DNA of 64,000 nt from 70-18 sp041691815 (GCA_041691815.1 JBEPTZ010000002.1:30339-94338); one strand, 5' to 3'. Counted from the first letter of the stretch, positions 26,912 to 37,547 are shown. Notes: generated from the letters alone by a model not told the origin. Program-made: numbers and translations.

Positions 26912-28189
26912 ATGAGCGACCAGGACTCCCTCCGCGCTATTGCCGCCGCGCTGCTGCGCTGCAAGCGCTGGCTGCTGCCGCGCGGCTCGTGGCGGGAGCA
27001 ATGGGCGCGCAGGCTCTACGTGCCGCTGATGCGGCGGCTGGTCGCACAACCGGCGTTGCGGCGGATCGATCCGCAGGCGCATGTTCTGGTGCTGGGCGGC
27101 GAGCCGGTGGCACGGTTGCCGGCCGGCGGGCGGGTGCTGGTGCTGAAACTGGATCATATCGGTGATCTGGTGGTGGCACTGCCGGCGCTGGCGCAGATGC
27201 GTGCGGCACTGCCGGATGCCGAGATAACCCTGGTCTGCGGCGGCTGGAACGCCGCGCTGGCGCGGGCAAGCGGGCTGGTCGATCGGGTGGTGGAGTTCGA
27301 TTACCTGGCGGCGCGGCACAACGGCAGCGAGGCCGGGCGGGCGGCGATGGCGGCGGAATTCGCGGTCATCTCCAAGGGACTCGGGCAGTTCGGGTTGGCG
27401 ATCGACCTGCGCCACGATGCCGATACCCGCCGGCTGCTGGCGGCGGTGGATGCCACGGTGCGGGCGGGTTATGCCGCCGACGGGGTGGCGCTGGAGATTG
27501 CCTTGCCGGATGTCGAGCATGTGGCGACGGCGCGCGGCGAGCGGCCGCTGCATGCCCGCACCAGGCTGGTGATGCTGGTTGCCGCCACGCTGGATGCGGT
27601 GCGGCCGGCGGCGCGGCCGGCCAAGGTGCTGCTGGCTCCTGGTGAGGTGTTGCCGGAGGGACCCTATGCGGTGCTGGCGCCCGGCGCCGGAGCGCCGCTG
27701 CGGGTGTGGGATATCGCGCGCATGGCCGAACTGGCGCGGGCGCTGGTGGCGCGGCACGGGCTGCGGATGGTGATCCTGGGCGGGCCGGGCGACCAGGCGT
27801 TGGCGGCCACCATCGCCGAGGGGTTGCCGGCGGAGATGGTGACCGATCTCACCGGCAAGGCGGCGCTGCCGGCGGTGCCGGCGATCCTGGACGGGGCGCG
27901 GCTGGTGGTCGGGATGGATTCCGGGCTGAGCCATCTGGCCGCCGGGCTGGGGGTGCCGACGGTCAGCGTGCAATCCGGCGCGCCGACGCGGGAGGTGTGG
28001 CGGGTGGCCGGGGCGAATGTGGTGGTGGTGGCCGGCGCTGCCGCCTGCGCGCCCTGCCATCTGGACCTGCCGGAGCAATGCCCGCATGGCGTCGCCTGCA
28101 TGCGGGTGATCGGGGTGGCCGATGTGCTGGCGGCCTGCGAGACGGTGCTGGCGCAAGACGCCCGTGGCAGCGCGGTGCCGGCGGCATGA
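26912..28189 (+). CDS. Glycosyltransferase family 9 (heptosyltransferase-like)
   Basis: 425-residue GT-B glycosyltransferase with an N-terminal extension of about 70 residues relative to the gene at 12269. The GT9 start reads RVLVLKLDHIGDLVVALPAL; the nucleotide-sugar domain has YAVLAPGAGAPLRVWD and the signature GMDSGLSHLAAGLGVPTVS. A Cys-containing C-terminal stretch (CAPCHLDLPEQCPHGVACM) is seen in the O-antigen/heptosyl subgroup. ATG 26912 has CAGGAG six bases upstream. It is divergent from the BBE oxidase, with 162 bases between them. It likely acts in lipopolysaccharide or related glycan assembly; acceptor unknown. Confidence 0.9.
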   Translation: MSDQDSLRAIAAALLRCKRWLLPRGSWREQWARRLYVPLMRRLVAQPALRRIDPQAHVLVLGGEPVARLPAGGRVLVLKLDHIGDLVVALPALAQMRAALPDAEITLVCGGWNAALARASGLVDRVVEFDYLAARHNGSEAGRAAMAAEFAVISKGLGQFGLAIDLRHDADTRRLLAAVDATVRAGYAADGVALEIALPDVEHVATARGERPLHARTRLVMLVAATLDAVRPAARPAKVLLAPGEVLPEGPYAVLAPGAGAPLRVWDIARMAELARALVARHGLRMVILGGPGDQALAATIAEGLPAEMVTDLTGKAALPAVPAILDGARLVVGMDSGLSHLAAGLGVPTVSVQSGAPTREVWRVAGANVVVVAGAAACAPCHLDLPEQCPHGVACMRVIGVADVLAACETVLAQDARGSAVPAA

Positions 28190-28268
28190 TCGCGGCTGAT
28201 CGGGCCGAGGGGCTTGGGGTCGGCGCCAGGATAGCCTAGATCATGCTGATCATATTGGGAGACTCACC

Positions 28269-28589
28269 ATGCGCCTTCCGTTGCCCCTGCTGGCGGCCTC
28301 GCTGGTTGCCGGCCTCGCGCTGTCCGGCTGCAGCACCGTGGACGAGAACACCGGCGCCTGCCCGGTGCCGCCGCCGCCGCAGAACGAAGTGCGGCCGAAG
28401 CCGCCGGTCAGCGAACATCAGCAGATCTGGCAGCCCGGCCATTGGGAGTGGAATGGTACCGGCTATCGGTGGCGGGAGGGCCAATGGATTCTGCGCAGCA
28501 GCGTGTCGAGCAACCAGTGGTTCGAGGGCAACTGGACGCGCGACCGGGTGCCGGGCCCCTGCCATTGGGTGCCGGCGCACTGGATGTAG
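28269..28589 (+). CDS. Lipoprotein with YxWxxGxW repeats
   Basis: 106-residue predicted lipoprotein: signal peptide 1-19 with lipobox LSGC (Cys20). The mature part is Pro-rich and then carries aromatic motifs QPGHWEWNGTGYRWREGQW and WVPAHWM, spaced like the YXWxxGHW repeats of small Proteobacterial envelope lipoproteins. ATG 28269 follows GGGAGACTCACC. It should be anchored to the inner leaflet of the outer membrane; function unknown. The next gene encodes a paralogue of similar length and layout, so the two arose by duplication. Confidence 0.8.
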   Translation: MRLPLPLLAASLVAGLALSGCSTVDENTGACPVPPPPQNEVRPKPPVSEHQQIWQPGHWEWNGTGYRWREGQWILRSSVSSNQWFEGNWTRDRVPGPCHWVPAHWM

Positions 28590-28678
28590 GCCGGTTCCAC
28601 ACGCGGAAGTGACAGGACTGCGGTTGGCAGAGCGCCGGCGCCCGCCCTAGATTTCCGAATGTAACGGTGGAGGCTTGC

Positions 28679-28987
28679 ATGACCTGTCGTCCGACTACCC
28701 GCATGCTGACCCGCACTGCCTTGCTGGCAGGGCTGTCGCTGTCGGTTGCCGGCTGCGTGGTGGAGCCGGTGAACCCGTATCCGCCGGTGCCGGCGCCGCG
28801 CATGGAGGTGGTGCCGCCGGCGCCACGCACCGCGGCGGTCTGGCAACCCGGACATTACCTGTGGAACGGCCGGGCGTATGTCTGGGAGCCGGGGCACTAT
28901 GTCGTGCGCGCCGGCGGCCAGTGGGTGCGCGGGCATTGGGTGCGCCGGGGCCGCGAATGGGCCTGGGAGCCGGCGCACTGGCAGTAA
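28679..28987 (+). CDS. Lipoprotein with YxWxxGHW repeats, paralogue of the preceding gene
   Basis: 102-residue predicted lipoprotein with lipobox VAGC after a hydrophobic LLAGLSLS. The mature sequence is Pro-rich then aromatic: WQPGHYLWNGRAYVWEPGHY, QWVRGHWVRRG and WEPAHWQ, giving four WxPxH(Y/W)-type repeats. ATG 28679 has GGAGG five bases upstream; an in-frame GTG four codons earlier is less likely. It is separated from the first lipoprotein gene by 89 bases and converges on the alcohol dehydrogenase gene, whose stop is six bases away. Confidence 0.8.
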   Translation: MTCRPTTRMLTRTALLAGLSLSVAGCVVEPVNPYPPVPAPRMEVVPPAPRTAAVWQPGHYLWNGRAYVWEPGHYVVRAGGQWVRGHWVRRGREWAWEPAHWQ

Positions 28988-28993
28988 GGCAGC

Positions 28994-30163
28994 TCAGGCG
29001 TTGGCCGACCACACCGCGCGATACAGCGCGATGATCTCGGCCTTGTCTGGCACGCGCGGGTTGTTGGCCGGGCTGCCGGAGGCCAGCGCCTGGTCGGCCA
29101 TGAGATCGAGCTTCGCCTCCCAGCTGGCCGGATCGATGCCGTAGACCGGCGGGGTCGGCACCGCGAGCTGGGCGTTCCAGCCGGCCAGCCCGTCGGCCAG
29201 CTTGTTGGCGGCGGTCTCGTCGCTGTCGCCGGGCTTGGCGAAGCCGACGGTGCGCCCGGCGGTGGCGTAGCGGGCCAGCGCGTGGCCGAGGCCGAAGCGG
29301 GTGACCGCCGGCAGCAGCATCGCGTTAGACAGCCCGTGCGGCACATGGAAATGCGCGCCGATCGGACGAGACATGCCATGCACCAGCGCCACCGAGGCGT
29401 TGGAAAACGCCAGGCCGGCCTGCATCGCGCCGAGCATCATCGCCTCGCGCGCCGCCTTGTTGTTCGGCTCGTTATAGGCGGTCAGCAGGTTGGCGCCGAT
29501 CAACTGCATCGCCGACAGCGCCTGGGCGTCGCTGAACGGGTTGGCGTGCTTGGAGACGAAGGCCTCCAGCGCGTGGCTCAGCGCGTCGACGCCGGTATCG
29601 GCGGTGGTGCGCTTCGGCACGCTGAAGGTCAGTTCGTAATCGATGATGGCGGCCAGCGGCAGCGCGCCGAGGCCGGCGATCAGCATCTTCTCGTCGCGCG
29701 CCACATCGGTGATCACCGTGAAGCGGGTGACCTCGCTGCCGGTGCCGGCGGTGGTCGGGATGGCGATCACCGGCAGCGCGCCACTGTCGGCGGCGTGCGG
29801 CACCTTGTAGGCGCTCATCGGCTTATCGCCGGCGGCCAGGATCGCCATCGCCTTGGCGGTGTCCATCGGCGAGCCGCCGCCCAGCCCGATCAGGCAATCA
29901 TAATTGCCGGCGCGCAGGGCTTTCACGCCGACCGCCACCACGGTGTCGGTGGGGTCCGGCACCGTGTCGCTGAACACCGCGGCGGTGATGCCGGCCTTGG
30001 CCAGCGGCTGCAGCACGCGCTGGGCCATGCCGGAGGAGACCATGAACGGGTCGGTGACCAGCAGCGGACGCTGCAGGCCGAAGCGGGCCAGCACCTCGGC
30101 CACCCGGGCGACGGAGCCGCCGCCGATCACCATGCAGCGCGGCGAGACGAGGGTGAAATCCAT
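28994..30163 (-). CDS. Iron-containing alcohol dehydrogenase
   Basis: 389-residue group III (iron-dependent) dehydrogenase, full length. NAD-binding element GGGSPMDTAKA at 95-105, IPTTAGTGSEVTRF at 135-148, and the four metal ligands Asp193, His197 (TGVDALSHALEAF), His262 (VHGMSRP) and His276 (VPHGLSNAML). Relatives act on 1,3-propanediol, lactaldehyde, ethanol or 4-hydroxybutyrate; the sequence alone does not choose. ATG 30163 has GGGAGG upstream. The leader contains a dispersed repeat (30179-30229) placed as in front of the aminotransferase gene at 35536. Confidence 0.93.
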   Translation of the reverse strand: MDFTLVSPRCMVIGGGSVARVAEVLARFGLQRPLLVTDPFMVSSGMAQRVLQPLAKAGITAAVFSDTVPDPTDTVVAVGVKALRAGNYDCLIGLGGGSPMDTAKAMAILAAGDKPMSAYKVPHAADSGALPVIAIPTTAGTGSEVTRFTVITDVARDEKMLIAGLGALPLAAIIDYELTFSVPKRTTADTGVDALSHALEAFVSKHANPFSDAQALSAMQLIGANLLTAYNEPNNKAAREAMMLGAMQAGLAFSNASVALVHGMSRPIGAHFHVPHGLSNAMLLPAVTRFGLGHALARYATAGRTVGFAKPGDSDETAANKLADGLAGWNAQLAVPTPPVYGIDPASWEAKLDLMADQALASGSPANNPRVPDKAEIIALYRAVWSANA

Positions 30164-30178
30164 GCGGCGGTCCTCCCT

Positions 30179-30229
30179 AGAGCGTGATGACCGCAGGTGG
30201 AATCACACGAAGGCCTGAATCACGCGACA
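30179..30229 (-). repeat. Dispersed leader repeat (family 2), copy upstream of alcohol dehydrogenase
   Basis: Read toward the dehydrogenase gene it begins TCGCGTGATTCAGGCC, continues GTGATTCCACC and ends GGTCATCACGC, about 15 bases before the start codon's ribosome site. The ends CGTGAT and ATCACG are complementary. A copy with about 40 of 46 matching bases lies at 35469-35514, in the same orientation relative to the next gene. Confidence 0.7.
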
Positions 30230-30239
30230 AAACAAAGCT

Positions 30240-30283
30240 CCAGAGCAGGATGGCCGCTTTGTTCAGCGGTCATCCTGCTCTGG
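30240..30283 (-). terminator. Strong hairpin downstream of glutamate dehydrogenase
   Basis: A 13-base perfect stem, CCAGAGCAGGATG / CATCCTGCTCTGG, extended by GCCGCT / AGCGGT to about 19 pairs with a six-base loop. On the minus strand it begins about 60 bases after the gdhA stop and is followed by a T-rich run (AGCTTTGTTTTGT). It is a good intrinsic terminator for gdhA, separating it from the dehydrogenase downstream. Confidence 0.75.
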
Positions 30284-30343
30284 GTTGCCGCCCATCCATA
30301 GCGCGCCGGGGCGGGGTCGCCAAGCAAGCGCCGCCGCCGGCGC

Positions 30344-31699
30344 TCAGGTGACGCCGAGCATCCGCATCGCGTCGGCCACCCGGATGAAGCCGGCGATATT
30401 GGCGCCGAGCACGTAGTCGCCGGGGGCGCCGTATTCCTCGGCGGTGCGGTGGCAGACGTCGTGGATGTCGCGCATGATCACGGCCAGCTTGGCTTCGGTC
30501 TGCTGGAAGGTCCAGCTGTCGCGACTGGCGTTCTGCTGCATTTCCAGCGCCGAGGTGGCGACGCCGCCGGCATTGGCCGCCTTGCCGGGGGCGAACAGCA
30601 CGCCGGCGTCGCGGAACACCCTGACCGCCTCGGGCGTCGAGGGCATGTTGGCGCCTTCGCCGACCGCCAGCACGCCGTTGTTCACCAGCGCCCGGGCATC
30701 CTTGCCGGTCAACTCGTTCTGGGTCGCCGATGGCATCGCCACATCGCAGGGCACGGTCCAGATGCTGCCGGCGCCGGTCGCGATGAAATGCGCGCCGCTG
30801 CCACGCAGGGCGGCGTATTGCGCGATCCGCTCGCGCCGCACATCCTTGACCTCCTTGAGCAGGGCGAGGTCGATGCCGGCCTCGTCGACCACATAGCCGC
30901 TCGAATCGGAGCAGGCGATGACGGTGGCGCCGAACGCCTGCGCCTTCTCGATGGTGTAGATCGCGACATTGCCGGAGCCGGAGACCACCACCTTCTTGCC
31001 GGCAAAATCGGTCCCGCGGGTTTTCAGCATCGCCTCGACGAAATAGGTGTTGCCGTAGCCGGTCGCCTCGGTGCGGGCGCGCGAGCCACCGAGCGGCAGC
31101 GGCTTGCCGGTGAGCACGCCGGCTTCGTAGCGGTTGGACAGGCGCTTGTACTGGCCGAACATGAAACCGATCTCGCGGCCGCCAACGCCGATATCGCCGG
31201 CCGGCACGTCGCTGTATTCGCCGATATGGCGGTGCAGTTCGGTCATCAGCGACTGGCAGAAGCGCATCACCTCGCCGTCGGAGCGGCCCTTGGGGTCGAA
31301 ATCCGAGCCGCCCTTGCCGCCGCCGATCGGCATGCCGGTGAGCGCGTTCTTGAAGGTCTGCTCGAAGCCGAGAAACTTGATGATGCTGAGATTGACCGAG
31401 GGGTGGAAGCGCATGCCGCCCTTGTACGGGCCGAGTGCCGAGTTGAACTGCACGCGGAAGCCGCGATTGATCTGCACCTGGCCGGCGTCGTCGATCCACG
31501 GCACCCGGAAGATGATCTGCCGCTCCGGCTCGCACAGCCGCTCGATCAGTGCCAGGTCGAGAAAATGCGGGTGCTTGGCGATCACCCGGCCCAGGCTCTC
31601 CAGCACCTCGTGTACGGCCTGGAGAAACTCGGTCTCGCCGGCATTGCGGCGACTGACCTCGGCCAGTGCCGCATGCAGCTTTTCGTCAATTCCGCTCAT
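30344..31699 (-). CDS. gdhA: Glutamate dehydrogenase (probably NADP-specific)
   Basis: 451-residue enzyme interconverting 2-oxoglutarate plus ammonium and glutamate. The substrate domain contains GPYKGGMRFHPSVNL (90-104) and PIGGGKGGSDFDPKG (124-138; Lys129 catalytic). The Rossmann part has KVVVSGSGNVAIYT. Length about 450 and the whole pattern match the hexameric GdhA of E. coli type, normally NADPH-dependent and used for ammonium assimilation. It appears to be a single-gene transcript ended by the hairpin at 30240-30283. Confidence 0.96.
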   Translation of the reverse strand: MSGIDEKLHAALAEVSRRNAGETEFLQAVHEVLESLGRVIAKHPHFLDLALIERLCEPERQIIFRVPWIDDAGQVQINRGFRVQFNSALGPYKGGMRFHPSVNLSIIKFLGFEQTFKNALTGMPIGGGKGGSDFDPKGRSDGEVMRFCQSLMTELHRHIGEYSDVPAGDIGVGGREIGFMFGQYKRLSNRYEAGVLTGKPLPLGGSRARTEATGYGNTYFVEAMLKTRGTDFAGKKVVVSGSGNVAIYTIEKAQAFGATVIACSDSSGYVVDEAGIDLALLKEVKDVRRERIAQYAALRGSGAHFIATGAGSIWTVPCDVAMPSATQNELTGKDARALVNNGVLAVGEGANMPSTPEAVRVFRDAGVLFAPGKAANAGGVATSALEMQQNASRDSWTFQQTEAKLAVIMRDIHDVCHRTAEEYGAPGDYVLGANIAGFIRVADAMRMLGVT

Positions 31700-31760
31700 A
31701 TTATCTGGCCCATTGTCTGCTGCTGTTTGCCGACCGTTGTCGCGGCCGGGCGGGCAGAGG

Positions 31761-32872
31761 TCAATGGCCGGCTGGGATACCGCCGCCGTTGGCCGCGTTT
31801 CGCCGCCCGGCGTAGAGTGCGAGCCTGCGCGCTGCCGCCGGGGCGGTGGCGCTCACGCCGTCCTCGGCGGCGGCGTCCGGCAGGGTCTCGGCGTGGTGGC
31901 AGGCGGTGAGGTGGCCGGGGTCGAGGCCAGGGATGGCGGGCGAGCGCAGCACCGGGTCGTCGGTGCGGCAGATATCGGTGGCGAACGGGCAGCGGGTGTG
32001 GAAGCGGCAGCCGGGCGGGATGTCCATCGGGCTCGGCACGTCGCCGCTGGCCACCTGGTGGGCGGTGCGGCGATGCGGGTCCGGGCGCGGGATCGCCGAC
32101 AGCAGGGTGCGGGTGTAGGGGTGCAGCGGGCGGGCGAACAGCGCGTCCTTGGTGGTGATCTCGACGATGCGGCCGAGATACATCACCGCGATGCGGTCGG
32201 CCATGTGCTTCACCACCGCGAGATCATGGGCGATGAACAGGTAGGACAGGCCGAGTTCGGCCTGCAGGTCTTTCATCAGGTTGACAACCTGGGCCTGGAT
32301 CGACACGTCCAGCGCCGAGACCGGCTCGTCGCACACCACCAGCGCCGGTTCCACCGCCAGCGCCCGGGCGATGCCGATGCGCTGGCGCTGGCCGCCGGAG
32401 AATTCATGGGGATAGCGTCCGGCGTGGTAGGCGGCGAGGCCGACCAGATCGAGCAGCCGGTTGACCCGGGCGCGCCGCTCCATGGCATTGCCGACGCCGT
32501 GCACGATCAGCGGTTCCTCCAGGATGCCGCCGACCGTCATACGCGGGTTGAGCGAGGCGAACGGGTCCTGGAAGACGATCTGCATCCGCCGGCGCAGCGC
32601 CCGCAGCCTGGCGCCGCCGAGGGTGGTGATGTCGGTGCCTTCGAAATGCACGCTGCCGGCGCTGAGGTCGATCAGCCGCAGCACCAGCCGGGCAGTAGTG
32701 GATTTGCCGCAGCCGGATTCGCCGACCAGCGCCAGGGTTTCGCCGCGGAACAGCTTGAACGAGATGCCGTCCACCGCGCGCACGGTGCCGACATTATGCG
32801 CCATCACCAGGCCGCGGCTGACCGGGTAGTGCTTGGCGATGCCCTCGACTTCGAGCAGCGGCACCTCATCGC

Positions 32873-32876
<4 letters not shown>
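31761..32876 (-). CDS. Peptide/nickel-type ABC transporter ATP-binding protein (DppF-like), second system
   Basis: 371-residue ATPase: Walker A GESGCGKST at 52-60, Q-loop in IVFQDPFASLNPRM, signature SGGQRQR, Walker B LVVCDEP, then the C-terminal oligopeptide domain with PPGCRFHTRCPF. About 40 extra Ala-rich residues extend the C-terminus beyond the usual end. Its ATG overlaps the stop of the DppD-like gene by four bases. No permease or binding protein is encoded next to it, so the membrane partners must lie elsewhere or the pair serves another transporter. Confidence 0.92.
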
Positions 32877-33876
<1,000 letters not shown>

Positions 33877-33880
<4 letters not shown>

Positions 33881-35310
33881 GCGGTCCTGAGGGATGGCGG
33901 AGAAATCTGGTCGACATGGCGGTGGTCCCAGTCGAGTTCCGGCACCTTGGCCATCACCCGGGTCTGCGCCTCGTGCAGCGCCTCGGCGGCGGCGGCGTAG
34001 TCCATGGTCAGCACCCGGCCGGCTTCTACCACCTTCTGGCCGTCGACGAACACGGTATGCACGGCGCGGTCGCCGGCCGAGTAGATCAGGCTGCGCAGCG
34101 GGTCGCGGCCCGGCTTCATGCGCGGGATGGTGGTGTCGACCAGCACCAGGTCGGCGCGGCAGCGCGGCGCCAGCCGGCCGATATCGTCGCGGCCGAGTGC
34201 CCTGGCGCCGCCGATGGTCGCCGCGGTGAACAACTCGGCGGCGTTCAGCGTGCGCGGGTTGTCGGCCTGGGTGCGGGCCAGATAGATCGCCAGCCGCATC
34301 TCGTCGATCATGTTGTGCGGGAAGGTGTCGGTGCCGACGCCCATGTTGACACCGGCGCGGCGGTAGCGGCCGACATCCTTCAGGGTGATGCCGCGGCGGG
34401 CGAACACCGTCGGGCAGTGGGCCACGGTGGTGCCAGTATCGGCCAGCAGCGCCAGGTCGTTCTTGGTGTGCCAGGGGGTGGAGGGGTGGTCGTCGAGGAA
34501 GATGCCGTGGCCGATGATCGAGCGTTCATCCAGCAGCCCGAGATGGTCGAGCCAGCCGATCGGGGTGAAGCCGTGGCGGCGGGTGATCTCGTGGAACTCG
34601 CTGACCGACTGCGCGGCGTGGATCTGCCAGGACAGGCCGCGCGCCCTGGATTCCTGGTGGCTCTCGCGCAGCAGGCCCTCGGTGCAGGTGTCGATCTGCG
34701 CCGGCACCACCATGCCGAACAGCCGGCCGGACGGGTGCTGCTCGGCGCGTTCGACGATCGACAGCGCCTCGGCCATCGCCTTCTCGCCGGCCTCCGGGCT
34801 CCATTCGTATTCCACCACATGGCCGTTCCTGGTGTACCAGCGGGCGGAGCGGAACATCGGCGCCACGCAAACCCGCATGCCGCTGTCGGCCAAGAGGTCG
34901 AGCCAGCCGGGATGCGCCATCGACAGGTCGGCCACCGTGGTGACGCCGGACAGCAGCAGTTCGGAAAGTGCGACGCGCACGCAGTCATCGACCACGCCGG
35001 GTTCGGGGCGGAAGATCGGCAGGTATTCATACAGCGAAGAGTTGTAGAAGCCGGGCGAGCCGACCTCATCGGTCAACCCCTTGTTCATCGGCTCGCTGGA
35101 GGGGTGGGAGTGGATGTTGACCAGGCCGGGCATCACCATGAAGCCGCGCCCGCTCTCCTCCACGTCCGCCGGACCGGCATAGCCGGGGCCGACATGTTGG
35201 ATGACGCCGTCGGTGAAGGCGATGTCCGCGCCGGTCAGGTAGACATGCTCGCCTGCGGCCTGGTCCCAGGCGACCACGAAATCGGCGTTGCGGATCACGG
35301 TTGTCGTCAT
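33877..35310 (-). CDS. Amidohydrolase family protein (cytosine deaminase / TRZ-ATZ type)
   Basis: 477-residue metal-dependent hydrolase. The N-terminal beta-sandwich is followed by MPGLVNIHSHP with metal ligands His67 and His69; others are His231 (QIHAAQSVSEF), His268 (IIGHGIFLD) and Asp328 (GVGTDTFPHNM). This pattern belongs to the subgroup that deaminates or dechlorinates heterocycles such as atrazine derivatives, cytosine or S-adenosylhomocysteine. ATG 35310 follows GGGAGCCGAT; the 480-codon upstream extension of the frame is a shadow of the opposite-strand aminotransferase. It is first in an operon with two ABC ATPases. Confidence 0.92.
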
Positions 35311-35468
35311 ATCGGCTCCCTGGCCAGGTCGATGGGGGTCGGTCGGTCGGGGCGAACCATCCGCTGTGGGGGGAGCAGCGTCAAGGCTCGGACCGTGCGC
35401 ACCATCGCAACAACCGTTGGCCGGCCTTGCGATAACCGGCCAGCGGTGGTGATGTTGGCCGGTATCAT

Positions 35469-35514
35469 CGCGTGATTCAGACCTGGGGTGATTCCACCCG
35501 CGGTCATCACGCGC
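35469..35514 (+). repeat. Dispersed leader repeat (family 2), copy upstream of aminotransferase
   Basis: Begins CGCGTGATTCAG, contains GTGATTCCACCCGCGGTC and ends ATCACGCG, so its ends are an eight-base inverted repeat. It ends about 20 bases before the aminotransferase start, just before the GGAGG site, matching the position of the copy in front of the alcohol dehydrogenase. About 40 of 46 bases are shared with that copy. Confidence 0.7.
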
Positions 35515-35535
35515 TGCGCATCGGAGGATGGACAG

Positions 35536-36840
35536 ATGAGCGACCTGCAACGCAGCGCCGCCGAGACGGAACTGGTGGAGCTGGCAAAGCGCGTATTGCC
35601 GGCCGGCGGCTTCGGCAATGTCGGCAGCGACATCGTGATCGCCCGCGGCGAGGCCGGCCGGGTGTGGGACGTCTCGGGCAATGAATACGTCGATTTCCTG
35701 CTCGGCTCCGGGCCGATGTTCCTCGGCCACAACCACCCCGAGGTGATGGAGGCGGTGCGCGAGCAACTCGGCCGCGGCACCACCTTCTTCGCCAACAACG
35801 AGCAGGGCATCAGGCTGGCGGCCGAGATCGTCGAGGCGATGGCCTGCGCCGAGCAGGTGCGCTTCGTCTCGTCGGGCACCGAGGCCGATATGTATGCGAT
35901 GCGGCTGGCCCGCGCCTATCGCGGCCGCGACAAGATATTGAAATTCGAGGGCGGCTATCACGGCATGAGCGACTGGGGGCTGATGTCGCTCGCACCGGCG
36001 CGGCCGGGCAACTTCCCGCAGGCAGTGCCGGATTCCCCCGGCATCCCGCGCAGCGCCCAGGGCGAGATGCTGGTGGCACCGTTCAACGACGCCGCCCTGG
36101 CCGAGGCGCTGATCCGCGAACATGCCGAGGACCTGGGCGGGGTGATCGTCGAGCCGTTCCAGCGACTGCTGCCGCCGGCCCCCGGCTTCCTGCAGACGCT
36201 GCGCCGGGTGACCGCCGAACTTGGCATCCCGCTGATCTTCGACGAGGTGGTGACCGGCTTCCGCTTCGCCTATGGCGGGGCGCAGGCGCTGTATGGGGTG
36301 ACGCCGGATATCTGCTCGCTGGGCAAGATCATCGGCGGCGGCTTCCCTTTGGCGGCGATCGCCGGGCGCGCCGAGATCATGAAGCATTTCGACAAGGCGG
36401 CGGTGGGGGCGGACAAGTTCCTCACCCAGATCGGCACCCTCTCCGGCAACCCGGTGGCCGCCGCCGCTGGGCTGGCCAGCCTTGCAATCCTCAAGCGCCC
36501 CGGCGCCTATGACGGCGTCTACGCCGCCGGCAAGCGGCTGATGGAGGGCTTCTCGGCGACGCTGCGGCAGGCCGGCCTGCCGGCCCAGGTGGTCGGCTGC
36601 CCGGTGATGTTCGACGTGGTGTTCGCCGCCGGCGACATCCATGATTATCGCGGCACGCTGCGCTCGGACACCGCGATGCAGGCCCGCATCAACGCCACCA
36701 TGCGCAACGAGGGCATCCTGAAGAGCGAGGGCAAGACCTATATGTCCACCGCCCATACCGACGCCGATATCGAGCAGATGCTCGCCGCCTTCAGCGCGGC
36801 GGTGGCCAAGGAGGCGTCGCGGCGGGCGGCGGCGGAGTAG
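35536..36840 (+). CDS. Class III aminotransferase, glutamate-1-semialdehyde aminomutase-like
   Basis: 434-residue PLP enzyme. FVSSGTEADMYAMRLARA (110-127) binds the cofactor phosphate, the PLP-pairing Asp236 is in FDEVVTGFRF, and the Schiff-base Lys264 is in SLGKIIGGGFPLAA. Overall it resembles GSA aminomutase (HemL) in having GSGPMFLGHNHPEV near the start, but the surroundings are catabolic and a housekeeping hemL would be expected elsewhere, so I call it HemL-like rather than HemL. ATG 35536 has GGAGG ten bases upstream. It is divergent from the amidohydrolase operon, with 225 bases between them. Confidence 0.88.
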   Translation: MSDLQRSAAETELVELAKRVLPAGGFGNVGSDIVIARGEAGRVWDVSGNEYVDFLLGSGPMFLGHNHPEVMEAVREQLGRGTTFFANNEQGIRLAAEIVEAMACAEQVRFVSSGTEADMYAMRLARAYRGRDKILKFEGGYHGMSDWGLMSLAPARPGNFPQAVPDSPGIPRSAQGEMLVAPFNDAALAEALIREHAEDLGGVIVEPFQRLLPPAPGFLQTLRRVTAELGIPLIFDEVVTGFRFAYGGAQALYGVTPDICSLGKIIGGGFPLAAIAGRAEIMKHFDKAAVGADKFLTQIGTLSGNPVAAAAGLASLAILKRPGAYDGVYAAGKRLMEGFSATLRQAGLPAQVVGCPVMFDVVFAAGDIHDYRGTLRSDTAMQARINATMRNEGILKSEGKTYMSTAHTDADIEQMLAAFSAAVAKEASRRAAAE

Positions 36841-36955
36841 CCGCGGGCTTCCCCTCCTTCACCCTGCTGGCGCGGCGCGTCGGCAGGGTGCATACCGCCT
36901 GGCCGCTTCGGATCGTGAAGCGAACCGCTCATTGCAATACGCGAGAGGAAACCCG

Positions 36956-37531
36956 ATGCCCCCCAGGCTGCACATCATCATCGCTTCCACCCGGCCCGGC
37001 CGGGTCGGCCCGTCGGTCGCTCGCTGGTTCCACCAGTTCATCGCCAGCCAGGGCAAGTTCGACGCCCATCTCGTCGACCTCGCCGATTTCAAACTGCCGA
37101 TCTATGACGAGCCGGTGCATCCGGCGCGGCAGCAATACCAGCACGCCCACACCAAGGCCTGGAGCGAGAGCGTCGCGGCGGCCGATGCCTATGTCTTCGT
37201 GACCCCCGAATACAACTACAGCCCGACGCCGGCGCTGGTGAACGCGCTGAACTACGTTTACCGGGAGTGGAACTACAAGCCCTGCGGCTTCGTCAGCTAT
37301 GGCGGCGTTTCCGCCGGCCTGCGCGCGGTGCAGATGACCAAGATGCTGGTCACCACGTTGAAGATGATGCCGATGATGGAGGGCGTGGCGCTGCCGATGG
37401 TCGGCAGCCTGCTGGCCGACGATGGCGCGTTCCGCTCCAACGAGTTGATCGACAAGTCGGCGGTGACGCTGCAGGACGAGCTGCTGCGCTGGACGCTGGG
37501 CCTGAAGGCGATGCGCGAATCGATGAGTTGA
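36956..37531 (+). CDS. NADPH-dependent FMN reductase family protein
   Basis: 191-residue flavodoxin-fold reductase. The phosphate-binding loop is IIIASTRPGRVGPSVARWF near the N-terminus, and the flavin-contact motif FVTPEYNYSPTPALVNALNY is at about 80-99, as in azoreductase/chromate-reductase-like proteins. It may reduce quinones, azo compounds or free FMN. ATG 36956 has GAGAGGAA five bases upstream; an earlier start eight codons upstream is less supported. It follows the aminotransferase by 115 bases on the same strand; joint transcription is possible. Confidence 0.9.
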   Translation: MPPRLHIIIASTRPGRVGPSVARWFHQFIASQGKFDAHLVDLADFKLPIYDEPVHPARQQYQHAHTKAWSESVAAADAYVFVTPEYNYSPTPALVNALNYVYREWNYKPCGFVSYGGVSAGLRAVQMTKMLVTTLKMMPMMEGVALPMVGSLLADDGAFRSNELIDKSAVTLQDELLRWTLGLKAMRESMS

Positions 37532-37547
37532 TGCCAAGCCGGCGGCG

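Noticed and set aside
35311..36756. 480-residue N-terminal extension of the amidohydrolase
   Set aside because: It overlaps the opposite-strand aminotransferase completely, has shadow composition, and ATG 35310 has a good ribosome site.
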